Below, piece by piece: positions 6,799 to 15,950 of a DNA stretch of 64,000 bases. The stretch comes from Novosphingobium sp. (GTDB taxonomy: Bacteria; Pseudomonadota; Alphaproteobacteria; Sphingomonadales; Sphingomonadaceae): assembly GCA_017745295.1 (NCBI GenBank), contig JAGHZR010000002.1:1-64000 (forward strand), in the 5' to 3' direction. The number at the start of each line of letters is the position of its first letter. Position 1 is the first letter of the stretch. Under the pieces are notes generated by a model, which saw nothing but the letters and a program-made list of their open reading frames with translations, did no database searches and was not told the DNA's origin. The position numbers were made by a program, and so were the translations under genes.

Positions 6799-9759
6799 TC
6801 AGAAATTGAAGCGAATGCCCGCGCGGTAGATCCGCCCCAGCGTGTCGTAGAGTGCCGGGTTGATGTCGAGACCGGTGTTGGTCTGCGGTGCCGCGACGGG
6901 ATCCTTGTCGAACAGGTTGTCGATCTTGCCGTAGAGCTGAAGGTTCTCGCCGAACTTGATCGTGGCGCCGACGTCCACGTAGAAGGCGCCCTTCATCGTG
7001 TTGTAGTCGATGGTCGGGTGATTGCCGGTGGAAGCCGGGCAGGACGACTGGCAGACGACGTACTGGTTGCCGAAGGTGCCGTCGCTGATCCAGCGCTCCT
7101 GCACGGTCAGGCTGAAGCGGTCGCTGTCGTAGGTCTGGACGGCCAGCCACTTCCAGTCGGGTGTTGCGCCGTTGTTGGCGCCGGCCTGGTCGATCGGATC
7201 GACGCCCGCAATGCCCGCGTTGACGATGAACTTCTGGATATGGGTGGCCAGTGCGCGGACGGTGAAGTTGCCCGGCAGGCCCAGCGGCTGCTGCCACTGG
7301 TAGCTGGCCTCGATGTCGAAGCCGCTGGTCTTCCACGAGGCAAGGTTGAACGGCTGGACGTTGACGAAGTTGGTGCCCTGCGGACCGTCCAGCTGGAAGC
7401 CGCCGCAGAAGGCCTGGTTGCCGTCGAAGCAGAAGCGCACGATCTGGTCGGCGGACAGGGTGGAGACCACGCCGTCGAGCTTGATGTGGTAATAGTCGAA
7501 CGAGAGGCTGAGGCCCGGCAGCCACGAGGGACGCGACAGCACGATGCCCAGTTCGGTGTTGCGTGCCACTTCCGGTTTCAGGTTGGTGTTGCCGATCGTG
7601 TTCTGGAAGATCTGCACTGCCTGGTTGCGGAAGGGGTCGTTGAAGTTCGGCAAAGTGGTGACTGTCGGCGCGGCGAAGAGCTCGGAGAGGTTTGGCGCGC
7701 GCACGTCGCGCGAGGTCACGGCGCGCAGGCGGATGCCGTCGAGCGGGGTATCCCAGGTGCCGCCGACCTTCCAGGTCCACACGGTGCCGGAAGTGCTGTA
7801 ATGCGTGGCGCGCGCGGCGCCGTTGAGGTTGGCGCGGCCGAAGCTGTCGCTGTTAAGCAGCGGCAGATCGACTTCTACATAGCCTTCGTAGACCTCGTAC
7901 TTGCCGCGGCCGTTCTTGTAGTTGCCAGCGGCCCAGTTGCTGCCGAGCGTGGAGTTGAGCAGCGGATCGGCCGGATAGTCGGCGCTGTTGGGGCTGAGGT
8001 CGGAAACGCCCGCGCCATAGGGGTCGGCGTTCACCCGGTAGAACTCGCGCCGGTACTCGCCGCCGAACGCCACCGAGACCGGGCCCGCCCAGGAATCGAA
8101 GGGACTGCCCGAGAGGTTGGCGCTGAGGACGTCCTGCGTCAGCTTGGTATGCTGGAACGGTCCGTTGTCGTGCGGCGCGACATAGGCGAGGGCGGCGTCG
8201 GACGGTGCGAAATTGCCGAAGATGTTGATCGGCTGGCAACCGTTGGCACGCGCAACCGGATCGGCGCAGACGATGGCGCCGTTGAGGGTGATCGCATTGG
8301 TCGCCGCCACATAGCGGTTTTGCAGCACGATGTCGCGGACGCGGATGTCCGAGATGGTGATGCCGTGCTCATAGTAGGCATCGTAGTTCCACGAGGTTCC
8401 GGCGGCGTCGAATGCGCCCTTGAGGCCGCCGACGAAGCGGTACTGCTTGCGGTTCGTATAGACGTGCGGATCGGGGAACGAGGCGTTGCTGGTGCCGAAA
8501 CCGAAGCTGGTGATCCCGGCGGCGGCGCAGCGGTCGCGCACCAGTTGCGGCAGGAACGGATTGGCGCACTGCACCGTCAGTGAGGGTCTGCCGTAGCCGG
8601 GGCTGGGCTGGTTGTTGGTCTTCACCTGGGCGATGTTGACGGTGACATAGGCTTCGTTGTTCTCGGCGAAGTCATAGCCGATGCGGCCATAGCCGTTGAT
8701 GCGCTCCAGCGCGGACTTGAGCGAGGCGCCCGAGCCGGGCGCGCCGGACAGATCGCCGCCTTCGCAGAAGCTGTTGCCGCGATAGCAGTTGCTGACCTGC
8801 CCGTTGCCCAGCGGCTGGCCGTTCGATCCGTAGTTGAAATTGTAAGGCGTGCCGTTGGCGTCGAAGGCGATGCCCTGAAGCGGGCCGTTGTTGATGAGGC
8901 CGTAGCGGGCATACTGGTAGGGCTGGGCGTAGTCGCGGTAGTTGAACTGCGGCAACCCGTTGTTGGTCTGGCCGGTGTTCATCAGCGTGGTGGCGCGATA
9001 CCAGTCGCGGCTGCCCGCAAGGTCGGTGCCGAAGTCGCCCGCGCCGACGCCGCCTTCGTGGTCGTATTCGCCGCTGACGACAACATGGAGACGGTTGTCG
9101 AGGAACGACTTGCCCCATGCCGCCTGCACCAGCGCGGTCTTGTCATCCCCGTACTTGGTGATACTGCCGAGGATATTGCCCTTGAAGCCCTCGAAACGGG
9201 TATCGGTGATGAAGTTGACCACGCCGCCGACCGCATCGGAGCCGTAGGAGGCGGAAGCGCCGCCCGTCACCACGTCCACGCGCTTGACTAGCAGCTGCGG
9301 GAACATGGAAATGTCGGGCACGCCGGTCACGTTGGCGCCGACCACGCGCTGCCCGTCGAGCAGGGTCAGGGTGCGGATCGGCTGGAGGCCGCGCAGCGAG
9401 AACGAGCTGAGGCCCTGCTGGCCGCTCGACGTGCTGAAGGTGCCGGTCGAGGCGCCGGTCGAACCCTGGAGCGAGGGCAGCTGCGCGATCGTGGTGAAGA
9501 TGTTGGGCTGGGCGTTGGCGGTGATCTGCTCCTCGCCGATCACGGTCGTCGGCGTCGGTGCGTTGAAGCCGCTGGTGGTGATGCGCGAGCCGGTGACGAC
9601 AATTTCCGCTGCCTGACGCTCCGAGACGGGGGCCTCGGGCGGTATCGGCGGTTCCGCGCTCTGCTCCTGCGCATGAGCCGCGCCTGCAAGCGACACGGCG
9701 ACAAGCGCGACGAGGCTGGCCCCGGCGCGCTGGCGGTGAATGATGCTCCTCACTTTCAT
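6799..9759 (-). CDS. TonB-dependent receptor between two GH55-like genes
   Basis: Outer-membrane active-transport receptor, 986 aa. A signal peptide (IIHRQRAGASLVALVAVSLA) precedes a TonB-box-like stretch ending AAEIVVTGSRI, then the plug domain (VIGEEQITANAQPNIF to about residue 190, with VDVVTGGASASYGSDAVGG). A large barrel runs to the terminal RIYRAGIRFNF, ending in the aromatic residue typical of outer-membrane beta-barrels. Several close cysteine pairs (CYRGNSFC, CQSSC) suggest disulfide-tied surface loops. It sits in the same orientation between two secreted GH55-like proteins, 48 bases after one and 191 before the other, so it probably imports oligosaccharides released by them. The ligand is inferred from context only. 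Confidence 0.9.
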   Translation of the reverse strand: MKVRSIIHRQRAGASLVALVAVSLAGAAHAQEQSAEPPIPPEAPVSERQAAEIVVTGSRITTSGFNAPTPTTVIGEEQITANAQPNIFTTIAQLPSLQGSTGASTGTFSTSSGQQGLSSFSLRGLQPIRTLTLLDGQRVVGANVTGVPDISMFPQLLVKRVDVVTGGASASYGSDAVGGVVNFITDTRFEGFKGNILGSITKYGDDKTALVQAAWGKSFLDNRLHVVVSGEYDHEGGVGAGDFGTDLAGSRDWYRATTLMNTGQTNNGLPQFNYRDYAQPYQYARYGLINNGPLQGIAFDANGTPYNFNYGSNGQPLGNGQVSNCYRGNSFCEGGDLSGAPGSGASLKSALERINGYGRIGYDFAENNEAYVTVNIAQVKTNNQPSPGYGRPSLTVQCANPFLPQLVRDRCAAAGITSFGFGTSNASFPDPHVYTNRKQYRFVGGLKGAFDAAGTSWNYDAYYEHGITISDIRVRDIVLQNRYVAATNAITLNGAIVCADPVARANGCQPINIFGNFAPSDAALAYVAPHDNGPFQHTKLTQDVLSANLSGSPFDSWAGPVSVAFGGEYRREFYRVNADPYGAGVSDLSPNSADYPADPLLNSTLGSNWAAGNYKNGRGKYEVYEGYVEVDLPLLNSDSFGRANLNGAARATHYSTSGTVWTWKVGGTWDTPLDGIRLRAVTSRDVRAPNLSELFAAPTVTTLPNFNDPFRNQAVQIFQNTIGNTNLKPEVARNTELGIVLSRPSWLPGLSLSFDYYHIKLDGVVSTLSADQIVRFCFDGNQAFCGGFQLDGPQGTNFVNVQPFNLASWKTSGFDIEASYQWQQPLGLPGNFTVRALATHIQKFIVNAGIAGVDPIDQAGANNGATPDWKWLAVQTYDSDRFSLTVQERWISDGTFGNQYVVCQSSCPASTGNHPTIDYNTMKGAFYVDVGATIKFGENLQLYGKIDNLFDKDPVAAPQTNTGLDINPALYDTLGRIYRAGIRFNF

Positions 9760-9807
9760 CGATCTTCCCCTCTTCCTTCCGGACCGCTTATTTGTCAGGG
9801 CGGCCGT

Positions 9808-12800
9808 CTATTCTCTTGTGGCTGCTGCGTAGAGTGCGTGGTGCGTCAGGATGAACAACGTGGTGCCGTCGGCGCCGCCGAACAGGATCTGGAGCGGTCG
9901 TTCAGGCACGTCGATGCGGCCCTGCTGCTTGCCGTCCGGCGCGTAGATGTAGACCTGACCATTGGCGACGTAGACCCGGCCCTGCCGGTCGACCGCGACA
10001 CTCTCGCCGCCGCGATCGGCGAAAGGCTTGAGTCCCTGCAAGGCGCCGCCCTTGCCGACCGTGGCGCTGTAGGTCCGATTTTCCGAGCCGTTGGTGACGA
10101 ACACCCGCTCCCCCGGACGGCCCGAAATCAGCCCGTTGGCGTTGAGGCTGTGGGACCAGCGCCAGCCTACATGATCGACCGGTCCCTGCTGCCACACGCG
10201 GAAGGCGGGAAGCGCAAGGCTGCCGTCCGGCGAGAGATATTCCTGCGCCTTGGCCGAACCGGCGTCCTGCGCGAAGAGTTCGGCCAGCGTGGTGAACTGG
10301 TAGGTCTTGTGGTCGAGCTGGTCGCGGAATTCGCCGTTGACCCACCAGTTGACCGGAACCAGCGTTTCGGCGGCAGGCTTATTACGCACGGGGGTGGGCG
10401 CGATCACGGTCATCTGATCCTTGGGGCCGGCGGGATCGATCGAATAGACGCCGCCCTTGGCGCCCAGCGAGGACAGCACCAGCAGGTGGCCGGAGGCATC
10501 CACGGCGAGGTTCACCGGATCGAGCGCATTGTCGCGCACCACTTCCAGACCGCGCTCGCCGGTCCAGCGATGGATGCGCTGGAAGCGGCGGTCGATGAAG
10601 TAGAGCGCGCCCTTGGCATCGGTCGCCGCGCCGGAGATCGACCAGAAGCCGTCGGCCAGTTTTTCCACCGGCACGGCGGTTGTCGCGGCGGCGGCAGGGG
10701 TGCTGCTTTTCCCGATATCGAGGCTGGCGAACTCGCGCTCGCGTACCAGGCTCTTTCCGGTCACGTCCTCGATGGCGTTATCGAAGGGATACTTGCTGGC
10801 GCGCAGGAAGGTGCCGCAGCCTTCGTCGTCGCAAGTGGCGTAGCCGCTCTCGCCATTGACGTGGACGTTGCGGAAGCGGATCTCGCCCGAGTTGAACAGC
10901 TTCGCCGCGCTGCGGGCAGGGTGATAGCTGCGCGTCACGCGGTAGGCGTGGTAATTGGCGAAGAGGAGATTGCGCGAGTTGCGGATCTCCAGCGAGACGG
11001 CGTCCGGGCCGTCACCCACTTCCTGCTCGGTCTGCGGAGCGAGGAACTCCCAGTTCTGGACGTTGTCGAGCACGATCTCGTTGCGGGCGTGATGCTCGAC
11101 CGACATCTCGTAGACGTGGCCGGGGGTCTCGGTGTCCGTCACCATGAAACCGGCCTGCGCAAAAGTGTTCGGGCTCCACACGTCGGCGAATGTGCCGCCG
11201 CCGCCGTCGACCCAGATGCTGGGATACTGCGCGTCCCAGCGCCCGTCGGCCACGGGATCGCCGCTGCGGGCGGAAAGCGAACCCAGCGGCTTGCCGTCGG
11301 CGGTGGGCGTACCGCCGCCGCCCATGATCTTCACGTCCTCGACGAGGCTGTTCTCGCCCGAGCGCCAGAGGAGCGCGGCGGCGCGCGGGTTGACGCGCCC
11401 GGTGAACAGGCCGAGACCCGAGACGATGTTATCGCCGCCGCGCGGGCTTTCGAGGATCGGCAGGACCGCGCCGAGACCGGCATGGGCGGCATTGCCGTCC
11501 GGGATATAGAGCTGCGTCATCGCCGGGTGCAGGCCGATCAGCACGCTGTCTGGGCGCAGGGTCAGGCGGTTCGTCACCTTGTAGAAGCCCGCAGGGAAAT
11601 AGAGCACCCGGTTCGCGTCGATGGCGCGCTGGATCGCGGCGGTATCGTCGGCCTTGCCGTCGCCCACCACGCCCTGGCTGCGTACATCGACCCAATCCGT
11701 CATCGGCGGCAGGTCGCGGATCGCCCCCTTGCGCGCGGCCGGCAGGGCAGAGAGACCCTCGATGTCCGCCTTGGTCGCATAGGCGCCGTCGCTGCCGAGC
11801 GTGGGAACCGCGAGGCCGTAGGAGAAATCGGAGACCTTGTAGGCCGCCCCCTTGCCTGGCACCATGCGCCCGCTGTCGCGGAAGCGGGCGAAGACCGGCG
11901 TGCCGCTGGCAAGCGCGTTCTCGAAGCCGATCTGGGTGAAGACGTTGTTTTCGTTCGAGATGACCACGGCCGCCTTGCCGACGTTCTCGAAGCGGACGTC
12001 CTTGCCCCAGAGGGAGTCGCCGTAGCCGCGATCGACCTCGATGCCGACCGGCGTGTCGCGGATCGAGACGTTGACCATGGTCAGCCCGACTTCGTGCTCG
12101 CGGATTGCGGCATCGCGCTGGCCATCGAAGCTGGAATCGAGCAGGGTGAACTGCCAGGCGGGAGAGGTCTTCTCGGTGACGATGCCGTAGCGCCCGCCGT
12201 GGAAGTGGACGTTCTCAATGACGTTTCCGGCCTGGTAGACCCCAGCGAAAGCCGAACCCAGCCGGAAGTCCATGTGGCTGAGGAAGGCATGCTGGGCCAT
12301 GCGGAAGCGCACCCCGGCGGCGGCGGGATTGCCTTCGCCGATCTCGATGTCGAGATTGCTCATGGCCGAATAGAACGTGCCGGAGTTGGCGTCTCGCACC
12401 GTCTTGCTGCGCGGCACGACGGTCGGGACCGGGACGGGCACCTGGCCGACCGCGTACTGGTCGTCTCCGGCGAAGACGATCATCGTCGAGACCCCCTTCT
12501 GGAAGCCGGGCGTGCGCGGGGCCAGAACGATGGTCGGGCGCTCCTGCCCGACGCCGTAGACCCGCACGCCTGCGGGAACCACCAGAGTGCGGGTGATGCG
12601 GTAGCGGCCCGAAGGCAGGAACACCATGCCGTGGCCGCCCGCGTCGCGGGACTTGTCGAGCGCGGCCTGAATGGCCGCGGTATCGTCGGTGCGCCCGTCT
12701 CCGCTGGCCTTCACGGTGACAGCGCGGGGGTCGGCGGGAGCGACGGGAAAGACCGAGGGACCTGACGCGGCTTGGGCAGGCGCACTGCCGAGGGGAACGA

Positions 12801-12849
12801 GCGCGCTTGCCGCCAGCAGGCCCGCCATCATTCCGCTGCGTCCGATCAT
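9808..12849 (-). CDS. secreted GH55-like double beta-helix protein with C-terminal propeller (copy B)
   Basis: Paralogue of copy A, 1013 aa, with a signal peptide (LLAASALVPLGSAPAQAASG). The first beta-helix starts at VTVKASGDGRTDDTAAIQ and the second at VDVRSQGVVGDGKADDTAA, followed by AGFYKVTNRLTLRPDSVLIG as in copy A. The C-terminal propeller has LYFIDRRFQRIHRW and VNLAVDASGHLLVLSSLG. It is probably the first gene of a minus-strand operon B - TonB receptor - A, since only 48 bases separate it from the receptor. Both copies keep the same domain order and length, which points to duplication with retention of both rather than decay. GH55-like beta-1,3-glucan cleavage is the best guess. Lyase or non-catalytic binding roles remain possible. 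Confidence 0.82.
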   Translation of the reverse strand: MIGRSGMMAGLLAASALVPLGSAPAQAASGPSVFPVAPADPRAVTVKASGDGRTDDTAAIQAALDKSRDAGGHGMVFLPSGRYRITRTLVVPAGVRVYGVGQERPTIVLAPRTPGFQKGVSTMIVFAGDDQYAVGQVPVPVPTVVPRSKTVRDANSGTFYSAMSNLDIEIGEGNPAAAGVRFRMAQHAFLSHMDFRLGSAFAGVYQAGNVIENVHFHGGRYGIVTEKTSPAWQFTLLDSSFDGQRDAAIREHEVGLTMVNVSIRDTPVGIEVDRGYGDSLWGKDVRFENVGKAAVVISNENNVFTQIGFENALASGTPVFARFRDSGRMVPGKGAAYKVSDFSYGLAVPTLGSDGAYATKADIEGLSALPAARKGAIRDLPPMTDWVDVRSQGVVGDGKADDTAAIQRAIDANRVLYFPAGFYKVTNRLTLRPDSVLIGLHPAMTQLYIPDGNAAHAGLGAVLPILESPRGGDNIVSGLGLFTGRVNPRAAALLWRSGENSLVEDVKIMGGGGTPTADGKPLGSLSARSGDPVADGRWDAQYPSIWVDGGGGTFADVWSPNTFAQAGFMVTDTETPGHVYEMSVEHHARNEIVLDNVQNWEFLAPQTEQEVGDGPDAVSLEIRNSRNLLFANYHAYRVTRSYHPARSAAKLFNSGEIRFRNVHVNGESGYATCDDEGCGTFLRASKYPFDNAIEDVTGKSLVREREFASLDIGKSSTPAAAATTAVPVEKLADGFWSISGAATDAKGALYFIDRRFQRIHRWTGERGLEVVRDNALDPVNLAVDASGHLLVLSSLGAKGGVYSIDPAGPKDQMTVIAPTPVRNKPAAETLVPVNWWVNGEFRDQLDHKTYQFTTLAELFAQDAGSAKAQEYLSPDGSLALPAFRVWQQGPVDHVGWRWSHSLNANGLISGRPGERVFVTNGSENRTYSATVGKGGALQGLKPFADRGGESVAVDRQGRVYVANGQVYIYAPDGKQQGRIDVPERPLQILFGGADGTTLFILTHHALYAAATRE

Positions 12850-12974
12850 TGCCGTCTCCCTGTCGGTTCGTTCTCGCGCCTTTTGCTAAAGGGAGTGGGC
12901 AGGCTTGGCACTTGCGACAAAGGTCGTAGTTCCCAGCCGGCGGTCGGGGCTTCTATAGCTCGCCCATCATCGCG

Positions 12975-13550
12975 ATGGGCCTTGCGCCGTCGCCGGGCTG
13001 CAAGGACCCTGTTTTGCCAAGATCCTCAGAAAGCGGCGCTTTTTCGCGAGGCGCGATCATCGTCATGGGCGTAAGCGGCTGCGGCAAGTCGACCCTCGGC
13101 GCCTTGCTCGCCGAAGCGCTGGACTGTACCTTTCTCGAAGGCGACTCGTTCCATGCCCCCGAGGCGGTGGCGAAGATGCGCGCAGGCCAGGCCCTGACCG
13201 ACGAGGACCGCTGGCCCTGGCTGGACCGGCTGGGCGCGGCGGCTGTAGCCTCGGTTTTGGAGAGGGGACGGGTGGTCGTCGCCTGCTCGGCGCTGCGGTT
13301 GGCCTATCGCGACCGGCTGCGCGCGGCGATCGGTGCGGGTGCGCATTTCGTGTTGCTGGAAACCAGCCGCGAGAACCTCTTCGCGCGGCTGGAGAACCGC
13401 CCCGGCCACTACATGCCCGCAAGTTTGCTGGACAGCCAGCTCGCCACGCTCGAAGTACCGCTGGACGGCGAGCAGGCCGTGGTGCTGGCCAGCGAGCAGC
13501 CGCCGGAATTCCTGCGCGACACCGTGCTGCGAAGACTGAGCTCGGACTGA
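12975..13550 (+). CDS. gntK: gluconokinase
   Basis: Phosphorylates gluconate to 6-phosphogluconate, feeding the Entner-Doudoroff or pentose phosphate route. The Walker A loop is MGVSGCGKSTLG, followed by FLEGDSFHAPEAVAKMRAGQALTDEDRWPWL, the gluconate-binding signature of GntK, then CSALRLAYRDRLR and the lid segment LENRPGHYMPASLLDSQ. From the ATG at 12975 the protein is 191 aa. Homologues usually begin only a few residues before IIVMGVSG, so the true start may be internal. The ATG at 13065 would remove part of the first strand and is less likely. It converges on the gntR-type gene (7 bases between the stops), and the gluconate permease lies just beyond. Confidence 0.9.
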   Translation: MGLAPSPGCKDPVLPRSSESGAFSRGAIIVMGVSGCGKSTLGALLAEALDCTFLEGDSFHAPEAVAKMRAGQALTDEDRWPWLDRLGAAAVASVLERGRVVVACSALRLAYRDRLRAAIGAGAHFVLLETSRENLFARLENRPGHYMPASLLDSQLATLEVPLDGEQAVVLASEQPPEFLRDTVLRRLSSD

Positions 13551-13557
13551 AGCGCCC

Positions 13558-14235
13558 TCAGGGCATCAGGCGGCGGCGACCTTCCCAGAGGTGCCAGCGC
13601 ATCGCCAGCGCCGCGCCTTCGGCGTCCTGCGCGCGGATCGCGGCGACGATCACCTCATGCTCGCGCAGCATCGTGGCGATGACCTCTGGCGGGCGCGAAC
13701 GCGAGATGTCGACGCCGGCGCGCATGACTTTCTCGACATCCGACCAGAGCGCATCGAAAGCGATCAGGAACGCGGGATTGCCCGTCGCGGCGGCGATGCG
13801 GCGATGCAGTTCCATGTCCTCGGCATGGGCGGGAGCGTTGGAGAGCAGCGCCTCGCGCAGCATCTCCATGCCTTCCTCGACATGGGCCATCTCCATCGAC
13901 GTGCGTCGGATTGCGGCGAGGCGGCAGGCTTCCGCCTCCAGCACGAAGCGGACCTCGTAGCTGCCCAGCGTCGCCGGAAGCTCGCTCATCGGCATGAAGG
14001 CAGCGAGCCGGTCCGAGGGGCGGCTCTTGACGAACGAGCCCGCCCCGCGCCGCGCCTCGGTAATGCCGTCGGAGGCCAGTCGCACGAGCGCCTCGCGCAC
14101 GATGGCACGCGACACGCCGAACATTTCCGCCAGCCGGGCCTCCGAAGGCAGGCGCGCGCCGACCTCCAGATCCTTCGACTTGATGATCTCGACGATGCCC
14201 GCATAGGCATGGTCGGAAAGCCGTGCCTGGTTCAT
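13558..14235 (-). CDS. GntR-family regulator, FadR subfamily
   Basis: Transcription regulator of 225 aa. The winged helix at about residues 8-72 contains SEARLAEMFGVSRAIVREAL, and an all-helical FCD effector domain follows (EAEACRLAAIRRTS, ELHRRIAAATGNPAFLIAFDALW). FCD regulators typically bind small carboxylic acids, and here gluconate or a phosphorylated derivative is the obvious candidate. It lies 39 bases downstream of the gluconate permease on the same strand and converges on gluconokinase. Perfect dyads in front of the permease (15704-15716 and 15753-15763) are candidate operators. Confidence 0.88.
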   Translation of the reverse strand: MNQARLSDHAYAGIVEIIKSKDLEVGARLPSEARLAEMFGVSRAIVREALVRLASDGITEARRGAGSFVKSRPSDRLAAFMPMSELPATLGSYEVRFVLEAEACRLAAIRRTSMEMAHVEEGMEMLREALLSNAPAHAEDMELHRRIAAATGNPAFLIAFDALWSDVEKVMRAGVDISRSRPPEVIATMLREHEVIVAAIRAQDAEGAALAMRWHLWEGRRRLMP

Positions 14236-14274
14236 CGACGCGTCCTGTCTCTGTCCGTCATGCCGCCCCCTTTG

Positions 14275-15621
14275 TTAGATGACGCTGCTCGCCGCAAGCA
14301 CCAGCAGCAGGCCGACCACAGCGACCACGGTCTCCATGACCGACCAGGTGCGGAAGGTGCCGGGCATGTCGGTGCCGAGGTAGCTCTTCACCAGCCAGAA
14401 GCCGGGGTCGTTGACGTGCGAGAAGAACAGCGATCCCGCGCCGATGGCGAGCACCATCCATTCGGGCGCGACGCCGGACGTGGCCACAAGGCCCTCCATC
14501 ACGCCCGCCGTGGTGATCGTGGCGACGGTCGCCGAGCCGGTCGCGAGACGGATGCAGACCGAAACGCCCCAGGCCAGCAGGATCGGGGAGATCGCGCCGC
14601 CGCCCGCCAGCCGGACCAGCATGTCCGAAAGACCCGCCGTCACCAGAACTTGCTTTAGCGCGCCGCCTGCGCCGATCGCCAGCAGGATGCCGCCCGCAGG
14701 CGCCATCGCTTCCAGCCAGATCGCGTCCTGGATGCGGCGCTCGCCCAGCCGTCCGCCAAACAGCAGCGGCAGGGCAAAGAGGTTGGCGAGCAGCAGGGCG
14801 ATCACCGGGTCGCTGATCCAGGTAAGCCAGGCCAGACCGGCGGCGATGCCGGGAGGAGCGATCGCCACGGCCTGTCCGGCGGCGATCAGCACCACCGGCA
14901 GCAGCACGGCGGTCAGGGCGCGGGCGACCGAGGGGGTCGGCACATCCATCGTCTCGGGCGCGAGCAGGGGCGGGCTGAGCTTGACCCCGCGCGCGGTGAA
15001 GCGGGCGAGCACCGGCCCGGCGATGATCGCCGTGGGAATGCCGACCAGCAGGCCATAGGCGAGTGTCAGTCCGAGGTTCGCGCCGAGGGCATTGACGGCC
15101 AGCAGCGGCCCCGGATGCGGCGGCACGAGGGCATGGACGACCGAAAGGCCGGAGAGCGCAGGCAGCATCAGTCGCAGCTTGGATTCGTCGTCGTCCATGC
15201 CCCTGGGCAGCGCGGCGGCGGCGGAAGCGACGATCGGCAGCAACAGGACGAGGCCGGTCTCGAAGAACAGCGGCAGGCCGATCAGCAGCGCGGTGAACAG
15301 GCTGGCCCAGGGCGCGCCCTTTACGCCCGATATGCGTAGCGCGGCATGGGCGAGACCGGCGGCGCCGTTCGAGAGTTGCAGCATCGCGCCAAGGCCGAGC
15401 CCCAGCGCGACCACCAGCCCGGTCCCCCCCAGAATCGCGCCCGCGCCTTTTTCGACCGACTTGGCGGTTTCCTCCAGCGGTATTCCGGCGAGAATGCCGA
15501 CCGTGAAGGCGCCGCAGAGCAGCCCGACGAAAGGATGGAGTCGCCCGCGCACGATCAGCGCGATGGACAGCGCGATGCCGATCACGGCCGAAGAAATCAG
15601 CCGGATGTCTTCCGGGGTCAT
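14275..15621 (-). CDS. gntP: GntP-family gluconate permease
   Basis: Inner-membrane gluconate:proton symporter of 448 aa with about 12-14 hydrophobic segments, the usual size for GntP/GntT. Family landmarks are GLLCGAFTVGILAGIPLEET, GLPLFFETGLVLLLPI, HALVPPHPGPLLAVNALGA and FSHVNDPGFWLVK near the C-terminus. The start at 15621 has only a weak ribosome site, but the protein begins as homologues do. With gluconokinase it completes uptake and phosphorylation of gluconate, while the two exported enzymes at 16237 and 17349 would supply gluconate in the periplasm. Confidence 0.92.
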   Translation of the reverse strand: MTPEDIRLISSAVIGIALSIALIVRGRLHPFVGLLCGAFTVGILAGIPLEETAKSVEKGAGAILGGTGLVVALGLGLGAMLQLSNGAAGLAHAALRISGVKGAPWASLFTALLIGLPLFFETGLVLLLPIVASAAAALPRGMDDDESKLRLMLPALSGLSVVHALVPPHPGPLLAVNALGANLGLTLAYGLLVGIPTAIIAGPVLARFTARGVKLSPPLLAPETMDVPTPSVARALTAVLLPVVLIAAGQAVAIAPPGIAAGLAWLTWISDPVIALLLANLFALPLLFGGRLGERRIQDAIWLEAMAPAGGILLAIGAGGALKQVLVTAGLSDMLVRLAGGGAISPILLAWGVSVCIRLATGSATVATITTAGVMEGLVATSGVAPEWMVLAIGAGSLFFSHVNDPGFWLVKSYLGTDMPGTFRTWSVMETVVAVVGLLLVLAASSVI

Positions 15622-15703
15622 GGCCGGGTCGATCCCGTGCGGCGCGATTCGGGTTTCGCAACGGCTGCATGCTTGCTCGGCCTGGACGGCCGCGCTTGAC
15701 GAA

Positions 15704-15716
15704 ATGACGGCGTCAT
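15704..15716. promoter_or_regulatory. candidate GntR operator upstream of gntP
   Basis: Palindrome ATGACG-G-CGTCAT with 6-bp perfect arms around one base, 83-95 bases before the gntP start. Short, tight dyads of this shape are typical FadR-subfamily operators. Binding by the neighbouring GntR protein is inferred. Confidence 0.45.
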
Positions 15717-15752
15717 CCCTCGCCTCTCCCTTGTTTGCACTATTGTCGGGGG

Positions 15753-15763
15753 TGGCAATGCCA
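15753..15763. promoter_or_regulatory. second candidate operator upstream of gntP
   Basis: Palindrome TGGCA-A-TGCCA (5-bp arms, one central base), 37 bases beyond the first dyad. A third, weaker dyad CTGT-TGG-ACAG lies at 15772-15782. Three dyads within 80 bases mark this as a control region, though none matches a consensus I can name with certainty. Confidence 0.35.
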
Positions 15764-15950
15764 ACCCAAATCTGTTGGACAGGTTATAGCTGGAAGATCG
15801 CTGTATTCTACAAAAATTAAGTCGTAGACGCAGATTCTGCTTGAACCTGTCTGACCGATTCCGGTATTACTCCTGTCAACGAACTCCGGTGCGGCGGGTC
15901 TTCGATTCAGGGCGGCACCACAAGAATCGAGTCAGTCAGGGAGAAAAGGG

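Larger units (their letters stand above)
15622..15950. other. divergent control region between gntP and the LuxR-type gene
   Basis: This 329-base gap contains no credible gene. It holds the dyads listed for gntP on its left half, an AT-richer stretch around 15800-15825 suitable for promoters, another dyad GCAGA-T-TCTGC at 15830-15840, and GGGAGAAAAGGG just before the LuxR-type start at 15951. Confidence 0.6.

Noticed and set aside
9673..12765. A 1030-codon plus-strand frame opposite GH55-like copy B (and a similar one at 3578-6703 opposite copy A)
   Set aside because: Both are shadows caused by GC-biased third positions. The opposite strand has signal peptides and conserved beta-helix motifs.
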